Assembly: GCF_002812985.1 (NCBI RefSeq)
Contig: NZ_PGCP01000021.1
Span: 1 to 64,000, forward strand
DNA from: Aeromonas lusitana
GTDB taxonomy: Bacteria; Pseudomonadota; Gammaproteobacteria; Enterobacterales; Aeromonadaceae
Direction of reading: 5' to 3'
Length of the DNA stretch: 64,000 bases
The notes beneath the pieces are model-generated. The model had not been told where the DNA came from. It saw only the letters and a program-made list of their open reading frames with translations, and made no database searches. The translations under genes and the position numbers were made by a program. Shown here piece after piece: positions 42,101-52,158 of the stretch. The first letter of the stretch is position 1, and the number at the start of each line of letters is the position of its first letter.

Positions 42101-45100
42101 GCTGCTTTGCTGCTGCTTGCCGATGGTGACCCCCAGACCGCCGCCGCCCATCAGGCCGGAGCGTTTGGTCTCGCTGAAGTGCATCTCGCGGCTCAGCAGA
42201 TCGACAGCGGAAATATTCAGATCGCGGCCCGCCAGCAAGGTAGCACCGAGATCCCCGACCACATTGCTTCCCTTGATATCCATATCCTGCTGCGCCTTGA
42301 GCAGCACGTACTGGCCACCCAGATCGCTGGCCTGGGCGGCATGTTGCTCGACGATGTCATGGGTAGTGGTGGTCTTCTTGCTGAACGCCTTCTTCTTTGT
42401 CTCCTTGGTATAAGACTCACGGTAGTCGGTGGTCTCACCGGACTCGACCAGAAGATCTCGCCCAGCGGTGGCCGACAGTTGCTCCGCCGCCTGTACGCTG
42501 GCGGCGCGCAGGTTGAGATCCCCGCCCGAACGCAACGCTATGTTGCTGGCGGTCAGGTTGACCCCCACCTCTTCACTCTGACGTTCGATGTCATAGCCAT
42601 TGCGGCGAGTGGTATGCAAGGAGGCTTGGTTATCCGCGGTTTTCAAATTGAGTTCGTTGCCAGCCTGCAACAGTGCATCCCCTTTCGCCGTGAGGGAGGT
42701 GGCACTGATATTCAGATCCCTGTCTGCCGAAAGGACCAATGAACGACCCGCATCCAGGCTGCTCATCATCTGCTCGACCCGGGTGAAGCGGTTCTGGCCC
42801 TCTTCCCACTTGCTACGATCCTCCAGGCTGCCGATGGTGATATCCCTCCCTGCCGAGAGGGACATGTCGAGGCCCGCGAGGAGATTGCTGGCTGACAGGG
42901 AGATATCCTGCCCGGCTTGCAGCAAGAGGTTGCCTGTTGACTCGATACGGGCGATGTCCCCCACGTCGGTGCGGCTGAAGCGGGTCTGATCGGTGAGTTC
43001 GCTCGACAGCACTCCGTTGACATCCACATGACGCTGAGCGGTCTGGGTTTCGTTGCGAATCGATCCGTCCAGCGAGGCAATGGTAACATCTCCCCCCTTG
43101 ATGAGGTTCTGGTTGAGGATGTCTCCCTTGGCAATCAGCTCGAGACGCCCACCGGCCTGGATCTGACCCTGGTTGACCAGGGTGCTGCCGCTCTTGAGGG
43201 ATAGGGTGCCATCGGCCAGCAGGGTACCGCTGTTGTTGATGCCCCCCGCAGTCAGATCGATATTGGCGGCAGTGATGACACTACCGGAGAGGTGGCGTTT
43301 GTCGGCTTCGGTCAGGTAGAGCTTGGGTGCGAGCACGACCTTGCCCTGATACCAGACTGGCTCCCACCACACCATGCTGCGGCCGAGTTGGGCCACCTGC
43401 TCGGCGCTCAAGGCAACCCCTGGAGAGAGCCCAAGCTCACGCTGGTTCTTGGCCGCGTTGTCGATCAGAGCCTTCATCTGAGCCAGATCAGATCCCATCT
43501 CGTTGTTGATGAAGCGCCGACCGGTCTGGGCCAATACCGCATCACGGATAACGCGGGTATCGAAGGCCGCATCCCCGAGCAGCTTGATGTCTTTCTCCGG
43601 GGTGAAGTTCACCTGATCGAAGAAGTAATTGGAACCAAGGAACTGGTCGACCTGGGTCAGAACCGGACTGGTTTCAACCACTGGAGCCGTGACCACGGCA
43701 GGCGCGGGCTGGCTGCTAATCTGCACGGAGCCGGGCATCGTCACCGTCACGCCGCTAACGGGTTGACCCTGCCAGCCATTTTGTAGGCTCTGTTGCCATT
43801 GGCCGGCGACTTGTCCCCCTCCTCCACTAACTTGTGGCCCACTACCGGCATGGGTAAATCCATCCTGCAGGCTTTGCTCCCATTGACCGGTTGACCCCGA
43901 ATGTCCACCCGAAATGTGCGGCCCCTGTCCACTGGGATTGAAGCCCTGTTGCAAACTCTGTTGCCATTTTCCAGAGACACCGGTCACGCCAGACCCGACC
44001 TGAGGACCCTGTACATTGGAGTCAAAACCTGGTTGCAGACTCTGCTGCCATTGCTGAGAGACGGTGGCATGGCCATTGTTGACTGGCTTGACGCCATTCA
44101 AGTCTTGGAAATCGGGGGATGCAGCTTCGCCAATCACACGCCCAGGCAACGACCAGTTCGCGTTCTGACCATTAGCCTCAGTTATTCCACCATTGCCAGA
44201 AATGCTATCGAAGGAGAGTTGTCCCGTACCCTGCAACTGCTGCTGGAGAGCTGCATCGATACGATCCATCATACCGTTGCCGGATTGCCCCAAGTTGGCC
44301 AGCAGCGGATTGACCTCGATCAGATAAGGGTTGTCACCGCTGTCATTGATGGTAAAGAGTCCCTTGTCTCCCGAAGGCAACTGGAAGTCCGGCATCGGTA
44401 CCCCGTTATCGGGGCCGACCGGCTTGAGCACCTGTGAAAGATATTGAGCATCCCCCTGCAGTCCAGGGGCCGTACCTGCGCCCCCGGCTTGAGGCAATGA
44501 CATACCGGGACGTTGGGTGGTGGTGCTGACCGGGCCAGCGTTGGCTTTGATAGTGACGTTATCTATCATTCCGGCAACGGTGCCAGTTAGATTACCGCCG
44601 GCGGAAATAATGCTGTTGAACTTCCTGCCAGCTTCAAGCTGGACCTCATTGACAGCACGTAACACATAAGTCGCTGCCAGAGATGCCTTTGGGGCACCAG
44701 GATCGCTGGGGCCAGAGCCGCGACCACCCCCCACCACCTTACGCAGACCGAATCCATCAGCAGGACCATATTCCAACTGAAGCTCAACTTTTCCCTCTGA
44801 TAGAGACTCATTTTTTACGTCGCCGGACTGAATGGTAATATTGCCACCGGCAGTGATATTCGAGTAAACGTTATTAAGATGCGTCGACGCCAATTGTAGA
44901 TGTTGACCCGCGGTAATTTGACCTTCTGCGGAAGCTTCCGACACTCGAATCTCGGCACCAGTGACCGCTTCTGCCACTGTACGTGAGTAGTTTGCCCAAA
45001 TAGTATATTGATCATCATGATCAGCAGCACCGCCCCTAACAGAAACAGACAGTGTTGGCATGACGACCTTGGTCTGCGGTGGTTGAGCACTCTCACCTCC

Positions 45101-48100
45101 CTGGCGACTCACCACAAACTTGGCTCGTTGGTTAAGAATGTCATTAGCCGTCAGCATCAAACTTCCGCTAGCTTCTATGATTCCTGATGAGTTGGTTATG
45201 CTTCCATTGTTAACTCGAATATTCGCATCTCGTTCAGCCAAAATAGTGCCATATTCATTGGCCAAATTACTGTTGGCAGTTAGATTCTGGGTGCCGCCAC
45301 TATAGATAGTTCCTCGGTTATAAAGGGAATCACCTTGCCAACCCATATCTCCGTTGCTGGCTATCAGCCCGGTATTGCGAAGCTCACCCTGGGTATTCAG
45401 AGTCAGACCCTGACCGGATTGGACGCTGCCATTGTTCTCCAGTCGCTGGGCGCTCAGCTGCATCACGCCGTTGCTTACCAGGGCCCCGCTATTGGTCAGC
45501 TGACCGCTGACGCCCGCATGGAAACGCTGACCTGCCCCCCACTGTCCCTGATGTTGCCAGTTGCCTTGCACCTGCAGGTCCAGTATGCCCTTGGCGCTCA
45601 GAGTACCCTGGCTATTAAGTGATGAACCAACCTTAAGGGAGAGATCGCCACCGGACAGCCATTCACCTATGCCGGTTACCTGGCCTGCCTCCAGCGTGGC
45701 CTTCTGCCCCGCCAGGATCTTGCCGGGAGCATGGATGTCGTTACTGCGCAGGGTCAGTTGCTGCCCGAACAAGATGCCGGTATTGACCAGACGTGCCAGT
45801 GGCGAGGCTTCCAGCCAGTTGGCGCTGACGAGACCCGAGTTGCTTAACAGGTTTCCCTTGAGGAATAAACTGTTGCCGGATGAAAGCTCGCTGGCATTGC
45901 TCAGCGTGGTAGCAGAAATATCGCCCTGGTTCTGTGCTCGCAGCACGGCGCCCTGCTGATTGTCGAGGGACTGCGTCTCAAGGCGCACAGAGCCCCCCTG
46001 CACACGCCCACGGTTCTGAACCCCGGCATTGATGATGGCCAGATTATTGGCGAGTAACGCACCCCGGTTATCGAGTTGAGCACTCGTGATTGTTAGCCCA
46101 TCCCCTTGCAAGGTTCCCCGGTTATCCAGTCGAGCGCCACTCAGGCTTCCTTGACCGGCAACCAGCATGATGCCGTCGTTTTGCAGCTCGCCGCGGCTCT
46201 GCAAACTACCAGCCTCAATGCGACCCTGCTGATCGATACGAGCCGCCCCCAGAGTCAGTTCACCGCCACTGAGCAGATTGCCCAACTGGCTTAGCTGGGA
46301 GGCGGTGGTGAGATTGACATTGCCCTTAGAGGCCAGGGTTCCCTTGAGAGTCAGTGAAGGCGCAGAGAGAAGGATTCCCCCATCTGCCTGTACCGTGCCC
46401 GCAAGTACCGAATCCTCGGTGAATATGGCATTCAAAGTGCCATTGGCGCGAGTCTTGCCACTCTGTTGCCAACTACCGCTGCGCAGTCCGAGATCGGTCC
46501 CTGCCAGCAGATCGCCCTGCTGTTCAACGCGGCTGCTCTTGATCTGCATCGCTCGCTCAGACTGCCAGAGCCCCTGCTGAGTCAGCAGCTTGCCTTCGAC
46601 CGACAAGTTACCGCCCGATACCAGCTGACTGCCACTCTTGCTACTCAGATCGCCGCGGCTCAGCAGGGTCAGATCGCCACCACTGATCAAAGATCCGTTT
46701 AACCTGACAGTATCCGCCTGGATATCGGTCACGCCGAGAATACGCCATGGACCCTGCTGTTGCAGTTGGCCGGTGCGCAGCGTCAGAGTGCCGTTGCTAC
46801 CCAGAGTGCCCGCCCCTTGCCAGCTCGCACTGTTCAGAACGAGATTGCCACCTTGCAACTGCCCACCATGCTGAACCGCGCCCCGGGCGTTCACCACCAG
46901 ATTGCCCTGGCTGTTGAGACTGCCTCCTGTCGTCAGGTTGTTCGTCTTCAGGGTGACAGTTCCCCCCTGCAAGGCACCATCCAGCGTCAAGGCTTCGCCT
47001 TCTAACCGCAGCACCCCATCCGTGACAGTCGTGCCACTGTGGTTGAAGCTTTGCCCCTGCCAGCTCAGATCATCAGCGGCTGAGAGCATGCCAGCGCTGC
47101 TGACATCCGCAGCATGGAGTGCCAACCGGCCGTTACTGGCCGTGGTGCTGCCGTTCTCAAGAATTATCTCGTCGGCAGTCAGGGACATGTCCTGATTGGC
47201 CAACAACTTGCCACGGCTATCAAGGTGCTCCGCCGTCAGGGTCATGGCGCTGCCAGATTGCAGCGTACCGCTGTTGTCCAACTCATCCAGCGTCAGGCTC
47301 TGTGCCAGACCACTGATCCAGTGCCCGCTGTTGAGCAGACGAGTTGCCGTCAACGTGATGCCTTGATCAGATTGCCAATGACCACGGTTGATCAGATCGC
47401 CAGTTTTCAAGGCTAGCGCACCCTTGCTGACAAGCACACCGCCGTTGTCGATATGACCAGCCTCCAGCGCAAGCGTCTCACTCGAGATCTTGCCTTCGTT
47501 ATGCAGGGTATCCGCCACCTGCAATGCCAGGCTTCCCCCGCTGGCCAGCACACCTTGCTGAGTCAAGGCTGTCGCCAGGATTTTCTGCTGTAAACCAGCC
47601 ACTATGCTGCCCTGCAATGTCATCTGGTCGGCTTTTAGCTGCTGCTTTTCCTTGGCCAGCAGACTGCTTGTCTTGCCTGTAGTCAGGGTGCCGGCTTCCA
47701 GTGTCTGGCGATCCCCTTTGAGGGTCCCCTCCAGGGAGATCTGGGTGCCACTGAGTTCAGCCTCGCGGGCGACGGTTGTCCCTCCCATGGCCAGATGCTG
47801 ACCACTCCATTGCAGACGGTCGGCCACGACATTGCCTGCCAGCGTTGCCTTGCCCGTAGTCAGTGCGAGTTGGTTTTTGGCCTGGGTGAGACCACCTAGG
47901 GTCAAGGCGTCGGCTTCCAGCGTCAGATCGCCACTGCTTAGCATGTCCCCTTGAGAGTCCAGGGTTGCAGCATTCAGATTGATGAGATCCTTGCCAACCA
48001 GCACCCCATTGTTCTCGAGACGATCCGTGGCCACCATGGTCAACCGATGAACGCCCACATCACCGCTGTTGATGAGGTGTTGACCCGACAGGGTCGCCCC

Positions 48101-51100
48101 TTTGGCGATCAAGGCACCCAGGTTGTGCCATTGTTTCCCCTCCCAACCAAATTCCCCCAGGCTCTCCATCCGCCCGCGGTTTGTCAGCTGTTCAAATGCC
48201 AGTCCCATGCTGGCCGCACGCAAGGCGCCGCTGTTGTTGAATTGGGAGCCTTCCATCTGCAGCGCGCCATCACCGACCCACTGGCCATGCTGCTGCACAT
48301 CATCAACCTTGATGGACTGATCGCCTGCGCCGAGCCAGGAGCCTTCTTGCAACAAGCTCTTGCCAACCAGAGTGAGTGGCCCACCGGCCACCAGAGTCGC
48401 CCCCTGCTGGTTATGCACTGCTCCGACGTTGAAGTTCGCTGTCTGTTCGCTCGCCAAGCGCCCCTTGTTGACCAGGGTGTCGGCCAACAGCTGCCATTGG
48501 CTGGCTTGCCAGTCCCCATCGAGCGTCAGTTGTTTCCCTGTGCTCTGCAGCAGGCCGCCAACGCGCCAGTTACCAGCCAGCTGTTGCTCATCGCCCTTCA
48601 GGGTCAAAGAACCACCAATATCGGCATTCCCTCCCAGGGCTAAGAGGTTGGCACCAAGCTGGACAGCCCCCTGGCTGGTGAGGCGCCCGGTCAGGATGGC
48701 GCGCTCCGCCGAAAGTTCGACCCCTTGCTTGCCTTGCAGCAATCCACTGTTTTGTAGCTCTTTGCTGGTCAGGGAAAGTTGGTTACCCGCCAAGCTTCCC
48801 TGGTTGGTCAGGCGCTCTTGGGCCTCGATGCTGTGTTTGCTCGCGGCAATGAGGGTCCCATCGTTATCGAGTGTGCGAGTGGTCAGAGTCAGATCCTTGC
48901 CCGCCTGTAACCACCCTTTATTGGTCAACTCATCGCTCTGCCAGGTAAATCCATCTGCGATGAGGTGCTGGCCACTGCTCAGCCCCTCACGACTTTGCAA
49001 CGCCGCCGTCCTGGCTTGTGTTGAGCCGCCCAGTTGCAGCTTGTCGGCATCAATACTGAGGCCTTGGGCAGTGTTGAGCGTGCCGAGCTGGATATAGTTG
49101 TCCGCCGTAATGCCCACGTTCTCCTTGGCTGCCAAGGTTCCCGCCAGGTTCACCGTCTTACCGGCCAGCGATAACTGGCCACCGGCCTGCAATACACCCT
49201 TGTCTTGCTGGGTCAGCCGTGTTCCACGCCAGACCAGCGTATCGTCAGTTGCCAGCGAACCCAGTTGATCCCACTGCCCTGCGTCGATGTCCGCCTGCTT
49301 GGCCAACACCTTGCCGACGCTGCGCAGAGTTTCCGCCTTCACGTTGAGATCTGCGCCAACCTCCAGTTCACCATTAAGATCAGCCTCTTTCGCCCCGATC
49401 TGCAGCGCGCCACCGATTTGCTGCGTACCAGACAGGCTCAACAAGGTGGCACCCAAGGTCAGATCCGTGCCAATGCGAGACTCGCCACCGAGTTGCAGCG
49501 TATCGCCCTGCAATTGAGCGCCCTGGGTGGTCTCCAGTGTTCCTTGCAGGATCAATCGAGAGCCCGTCAAGGCCATATCTTGCGCGAACAATCCTCCCTG
49601 ACTGCTTAGCTCGGAAAAATCGAGCGCCATGCGCCCCTGAGCCAGTGCGGTGCCCTTGTGGATCAGGGTATCTCCTGACAGGGTCAGATCGGCACCCGCC
49701 TGCATCCAGCCATTACCTTCAAGCTGCGAGCTTTGCCATACCAAGTTGTCCGATGCCAGCAGTCGACCATGCTGACGACCACGGTCGCTGGTTAGTTGAA
49801 CGGACTGCCCCTGTACCTGCCCCGCCAATGACAAATCATCGGCCTTAATGACCATGGCCTGGCCGCTGACCAGAGCGCCACTTTGGCTGACTTCTTTACC
49901 CTGGATATTCAGTGCATTGCCGGCACCGATAGTGCCACCCAGCGTCAACACTTCACCGCTCAGCGTTACCCCCTGGTTCGCAATCAGTTCGCTGTTTTGA
50001 CCCGTGGTCAGCTGTTGACCCAGCCACTGCAGCCCTTCCCGGCTGTGCAGCTTGCCATCACTCTTGGCCTGATTGACCGCCAACACCAGCGACTGGGCCT
50101 TAAGCAGCCCATCGAACTGCCCTTCCTCGGCCGTGACCTGGGCCTTGCCTCCCACCTGTGTCTGACCACTCAGTTGCAACAACCGGCTGCCCAGTTGCAG
50201 CTCACCGTCGGTCAGTTGCTGCCCCGTCAGTACCAACTCATCCCCGTCAAGGGTGAGCCGTGATACCCCCAGCAGCGTACCGGTGCTACTGAGTTGATGG
50301 GCATCCACCGCCACATCCTGACTGGCGATACGCCCCTTGTTGGTCAGCTTCTCGGCCGTGATTGCCAGGGTCTCACCACCGGCCAGGGAGCCCTGGTTGC
50401 TCAGGGAATCCCCCTTGAGCACCAGATGCTTGTCTCCCTGCAGGCTGCCACTGTTGTCCAGCTCACTACCTTGCCAGTTCAGGGTCTGGCCCGCCTGTAT
50501 CTCGCCCTGGTTATGGAGCTTGCCTGCCGTCAGCCGGACGTCTTCTCCCCGCACCTTGCCACTGACGGCCAAGGCTTTGGCATTCACCGCAAGCTGCTGA
50601 GCAGCAACCTCACCCTCCAAGGTCGCTCGTCCAGCTTGCAGAGTGGTCTTGGTACCTGATTCACTTTTGCCCTGTGAGCCTTGCTCCCACTGGTTGCCAG
50701 CCTTGATATCCAACGAACCTGCCGAACTCAGCACACCATCGTTGCGACCGCTGTCACTCAGCGCTACCTCCAACGTCTGCCCACTCTTGAGGAGACCTTT
50801 ATTCTCAAGGTGCTGGCCTTGAACATTCAGGGTCTGTCCTGCCTGGGTCTTCCCATGGTTGCGCACGTTTTTTCCGACGAGGCTGACGGTGTCCCCCTGC
50901 AGATCCCCCGCTTGAACGAGCTCGTCTGCCGTCAGGGCAACCCGCTTGGCTGCCATTGTGGTGCGCGCGTTGATATCCCGGGCGTTGACGTCGATAGCAT
51001 CGGCTTGCACCTTGCCCCCCGCGAGGGTCAATCCCTCATCGGCTTTGAGTGCCAGGGCACCACCGCTGGTGAGGCTACTCTGATCGAGCTGCAGCGACTT

Positions 51101-52147
51101 GCCCGCAAGACGAGCGTCTTGCGCGACCTGAATATCGGCATTCTGTGCGCTCAGCGTCCCCGCAGCGCCAATCTGTGCCTGACCACCGGCCTGCACCTTG
51201 CCGGTCAGGGAAACATCATCATGCCCCTCAACCCGCAATGCGCCTGTGGAGGATAAATCTCTCAGTCGAATTTTCCCGCTGGCATCCAGGGTCAGATCCC
51301 CTTGATTTGCCACCGCATTGGCCAGATTGACCCCGACCCCCTGCTCGGTTGAGACAAGACGGATCTTTCCTGCATACATGCCACCAAGGGCCGAGGTATC
51401 GATGGCGACTTCTGGTGCCGGGCCTTCCCCAGCCTGGGCCCGGATCTCCCCGGTCTGGCGGTTGACCTGATTGGCCCCGGCTATCACGTTGACCTCTTTA
51501 CCGTGCAAGGCGCCATTGAGCTGCACTGCTCGCGCGACCAGATCAACGGAAGCCTGACGGCTGGCATCCAGCCCCTTGCCTCCCACCGTCAGCGTGCCGC
51601 GTTTGACATCCAGCATCTGCAACTGCCCTTGGGCATCCAGCACAGGTTTGCCGGTCGACAAGGTCACGGTCGGCGTATTGATGAAACCGCAACCATCACA
51701 GGTCAGCCCATTGGGGTTGGCCACCACCACGCCCGCCTGCTGGCCTGCGACCTCGAGATACCCTTGCAGCTGGGACGGATTGACCCCGATGACTTCATTA
51801 ATAATGGCACTGGCGGCTTGTCCCCCCAGATGAGGGTTATTCTGGATGAGCCCGCCCAGCTGGGTCTGGGTTAACTGCCCGGTAGCATTATTGAGAATGG
51901 CCCCCCCCTGACCGACGTTGAAATCGGTATAGAGGTTGTGAGAAATCCCGGCGCCATTTGGCATTGAAATGTCCACGATGGGCACACCGTTCCCCGCCTG
52001 GTTGAGGGTGGTATTACCGGTCGCCACCGCGATCCCCTCAGCGAAGGCAGGATGAGCTGGCTGCAGCGCCATCATCAGACACATTTGGTACACTACGGCG
52101 CGGCACACCAGGGAGAGTTGGGGCTGACGGGCAGTCATGATAGTCAT
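39185..52147 (-). CDS. cdiA: Contact-dependent inhibition effector CdiA (filamentous hemagglutinin type)
   Basis: A 4320-residue two-partner-secreted stick-like protein. I start at the ATG at 52147, 11 bases after cdiB, behind AAGGAA. Residues 1-36 are a signal peptide (cut after AFA). The TPS secretion domain (about 37-280) has NPNGL at 144-148. Long FHA-1 beta-helix repeats follow to about 2430, then a non-repetitive central part (about 2440-3000) likely to hold the receptor-binding tip, including four 28-residue repeats. FHA-2 repeats come next, then a pretoxin domain ending in VENN at 4031-4034. The 286-residue tip after VENN has an entry domain with four Cys (17, 24, 46, 53 of the tip) and a Gly/Ala-rich hydrophobic C-terminal part. 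No frameshift is seen. Confidence 0.93.
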   Translation of the reverse strand: MTIMTARQPQLSLVCRAVVYQMCLMMALQPAHPAFAEGIAVATGNTTLNQAGNGVPIVDISMPNGAGISHNLYTDFNVGQGGAILNNATGQLTQTQLGGLIQNNPHLGGQAASAIINEVIGVNPSQLQGYLEVAGQQAGVVVANPNGLTCDGCGFINTPTVTLSTGKPVLDAQGQLQMLDVKRGTLTVGGKGLDASRQASVDLVARAVQLNGALHGKEVNVIAGANQVNRQTGEIRAQAGEGPAPEVAIDTSALGGMYAGKIRLVSTEQGVGVNLANAVANQGDLTLDASGKIRLRDLSSTGALRVEGHDDVSLTGKVQAGGQAQIGAAGTLSAQNADIQVAQDARLAGKSLQLDQSSLTSGGALALKADEGLTLAGGKVQADAIDVNARDINARTTMAAKRVALTADELVQAGDLQGDTVSLVGKNVRNHGKTQAGQTLNVQGQHLENKGLLKSGQTLEVALSDSGRNDGVLSSAGSLDIKAGNQWEQGSQGKSESGTKTTLQAGRATLEGEVAAQQLAVNAKALAVSGKVRGEDVRLTAGKLHNQGEIQAGQTLNWQGSELDNSGSLQGDKHLVLKGDSLSNQGSLAGGETLAITAEKLTNKGRIASQDVAVDAHQLSSTGTLLGVSRLTLDGDELVLTGQQLTDGELQLGSRLLQLSGQTQVGGKAQVTAEEGQFDGLLKAQSLVLAVNQAKSDGKLHSREGLQWLGQQLTTGQNSELIANQGVTLSGEVLTLGGTIGAGNALNIQGKEVSQSGALVSGQAMVIKADDLSLAGQVQGQSVQLTSDRGRQHGRLLASDNLVWQSSQLEGNGWMQAGADLTLSGDTLIHKGTALAQGRMALDFSELSSQGGLFAQDMALTGSRLILQGTLETTQGAQLQGDTLQLGGESRIGTDLTLGATLLSLSGTQQIGGALQIGAKEADLNGELEVGADLNVKAETLRSVGKVLAKQADIDAGQWDQLGSLATDDTLVWRGTRLTQQDKGVLQAGGQLSLAGKTVNLAGTLAAKENVGITADNYIQLGTLNTAQGLSIDADKLQLGGSTQARTAALQSREGLSSGQHLIADGFTWQSDELTNKGWLQAGKDLTLTTRTLDNDGTLIAASKHSIEAQERLTNQGSLAGNQLSLTSKELQNSGLLQGKQGVELSAERAILTGRLTSQGAVQLGANLLALGGNADIGGSLTLKGDEQQLAGNWRVGGLLQSTGKQLTLDGDWQASQWQLLADTLVNKGRLASEQTANFNVGAVHNQQGATLVAGGPLTLVGKSLLQEGSWLGAGDQSIKVDDVQQHGQWVGDGALQMEGSQFNNSGALRAASMGLAFEQLTNRGRMESLGEFGWEGKQWHNLGALIAKGATLSGQHLINSGDVGVHRLTMVATDRLENNGVLVGKDLINLNAATLDSQGDMLSSGDLTLEADALTLGGLTQAKNQLALTTGKATLAGNVVADRLQWSGQHLAMGGTTVAREAELSGTQISLEGTLKGDRQTLEAGTLTTGKTSSLLAKEKQQLKADQMTLQGSIVAGLQQKILATALTQQGVLASGGSLALQVADTLHNEGKISSETLALEAGHIDNGGVLVSKGALALKTGDLINRGHWQSDQGITLTATRLLNSGHWISGLAQSLTLDELDNSGTLQSGSAMTLTAEHLDSRGKLLANQDMSLTADEIILENGSTTASNGRLALHAADVSSAGMLSAADDLSWQGQSFNHSGTTVTDGVLRLEGEALTLDGALQGGTVTLKTNNLTTGGSLNSQGNLVVNARGAVQHGGQLQGGNLVLNSASWQGAGTLGSNGTLTLRTGQLQQQGPWRILGVTDIQADTVRLNGSLISGGDLTLLSRGDLSSKSGSQLVSGGNLSVEGKLLTQQGLWQSERAMQIKSSRVEQQGDLLAGTDLGLRSGSWQQSGKTRANGTLNAIFTEDSVLAGTVQADGGILLSAPSLTLKGTLASKGNVNLTTASQLSQLGNLLSGGELTLGAARIDQQGRIEAGSLQSRGELQNDGIMLVAGQGSLSGARLDNRGTLQGDGLTITSAQLDNRGALLANNLAIINAGVQNRGRVQGGSVRLETQSLDNQQGAVLRAQNQGDISATTLSNASELSSGNSLFLKGNLLSNSGLVSANWLEASPLARLVNTGILFGQQLTLRSNDIHAPGKILAGQKATLEAGQVTGIGEWLSGGDLSLKVGSSLNSQGTLSAKGILDLQVQGNWQHQGQWGAGQRFHAGVSGQLTNSGALVSNGVMQLSAQRLENNGSVQSGQGLTLNTQGELRNTGLIASNGDMGWQGDSLYNRGTIYSGGTQNLTANSNLANEYGTILAERDANIRVNNGSITNSSGIIEASGSLMLTANDILNQRAKFVVSRQGGESAQPPQTKVVMPTLSVSVRGGAADHDDQYTIWANYSRTVAEAVTGAEIRVSEASAEGQITAGQHLQLASTHLNNVYSNITAGGNITIQSGDVKNESLSEGKVELQLEYGPADGFGLRKVVGGGRGSGPSDPGAPKASLAATYVLRAVNEVQLEAGRKFNSIISAGGNLTGTVAGMIDNVTIKANAGPVSTTTQRPGMSLPQAGGAGTAPGLQGDAQYLSQVLKPVGPDNGVPMPDFQLPSGDKGLFTINDSGDNPYLIEVNPLLANLGQSGNGMMDRIDAALQQQLQGTGQLSFDSISGNGGITEANGQNANWSLPGRVIGEAASPDFQDLNGVKPVNNGHATVSQQWQQSLQPGFDSNVQGPQVGSGVTGVSGKWQQSLQQGFNPSGQGPHISGGHSGSTGQWEQSLQDGFTHAGSGPQVSGGGGQVAGQWQQSLQNGWQGQPVSGVTVTMPGSVQISSQPAPAVVTAPVVETSPVLTQVDQFLGSNYFFDQVNFTPEKDIKLLGDAAFDTRVIRDAVLAQTGRRFINNEMGSDLAQMKALIDNAAKNQRELGLSPGVALSAEQVAQLGRSMVWWEPVWYQGKVVLAPKLYLTEADKRHLSGSVITAANIDLTAGGINNSGTLLADGTLSLKSGSTLVNQGQIQAGGRLELIAKGDILNQNLIKGGDVTIASLDGSIRNETQTAQRHVDVNGVLSSELTDQTRFSRTDVGDIARIESTGNLLLQAGQDISLSASNLLAGLDMSLSAGRDITIGSLEDRSKWEEGQNRFTRVEQMMSSLDAGRSLVLSADRDLNISATSLTAKGDALLQAGNELNLKTADNQASLHTTRRNGYDIERQSEEVGVNLTASNIALRSGGDLNLRAASVQAAEQLSATAGRDLLVESGETTDYRESYTKETKKKAFSKKTTTTHDIVEQHAAQASDLGGQYVLLKAQQDMDIKGSNVVGDLGATLLAGRDLNISAVDLLSREMHFSETKRSGLMGGGGLGVTIGKQQQSSDMMGTTLAKEGSSVGSVQGNVTLQAGNQLVVAGSDVIAGKDILMTGKDVAILSEQQIITRKEEFKSQKSGLTLALTGGAVTAVQAAYDTAKTSKESSNDRLVALQGTKAAMSGYQAWEASQLSSGSPGGVPDASFIGIAISVGNQRSHSSNQSSESNAFTSEVNAGGDVTIVAKGDAANTSGDLLMTGSSVKGQNVTLGAARDLVLQSAVNSSDSKGSNHSSGWNVGLSIGVSQGSFGISIFANMNAAKGKENGDSDRYTETNVTAGNALTLTSGRDATLLGAMVSGDKVSADIGRNLTLTSQQDNDHYQSKQSSIAAGGSFTFGSMSGSGYINASRQKINSDFESVVEQTGVFAGKQGFDIRVGEHTQLNGAVLAGSEDDSKNRLSTGTLGWSDLANRADYKVESQSIGISGSGGSKEEGFSGKGKPTAATMLGGGNSSGSASSTTHASISAGQIEIRNEEAQQQDLVTLHRDPTQAANGLSPIFDKQKELERMQEAQMIGEVGQQATQLVVTKYLGKANEQAKEDPEYAQSKEYKELQAKWGVGSDFQRGMQAATAALQGLAGGNITQAAAGAAAPYLAQLIKQQTPEGPSRVMAHALVQGALAAAQNKNAMVSATGAATGELVGMLATELYHKEASQLTEGEKETVSTLATLAAGLAGGLTGDSSTEVLAGAQTGKTVVENNWLSQIESRQFDKELSDCKESGGDCSRVIEKYINKSNENSKKLANSCTGGGVTCVSWEDFIQANTNVAMDADPQQIRLSEKLKDPDAAAIVKYLNGTDLKFLKDNITTGDRIMDVVLTPTSWPVALMGGKAIITNAVKNTKEQLIAVGVAGAANAGIQYGVTGEIKLSDVLGSVILGGITAGKGYNPTVSWNAAGGYYQAEISGDDPFMAALLSKTGASAGYAAGNVIKVPFDKKLNPISKQYEWAPTGVWTITKPVPQHPLPSIVGNIGDSAVSGMVEDKLEGGGK
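43752..44054 (-). repeat. Four tandem 28-residue repeats inside CdiA
   Basis: The units start W(Q/E)QSLQxG(F/W) and continue through GP-[QH]-[VI] and a Gly/Ser/Val-rich tail, spaced 82-85 bases apart (starts near 44054, 43971, 43889 and 43803). The last is shortened. They fall at about residues 2698-2798, between the two FHA repeat regions, and do not resemble either. Confidence 0.85.
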
Positions 52148-52158
52148 CGACTTATTCC

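Noticed and set aside
43752-44054. CRISPR-like array
   Set aside because: The periodicity (82-85 bases) is in frame and protein-coding, units are imperfect and there are no cas genes; these are CdiA protein repeats.
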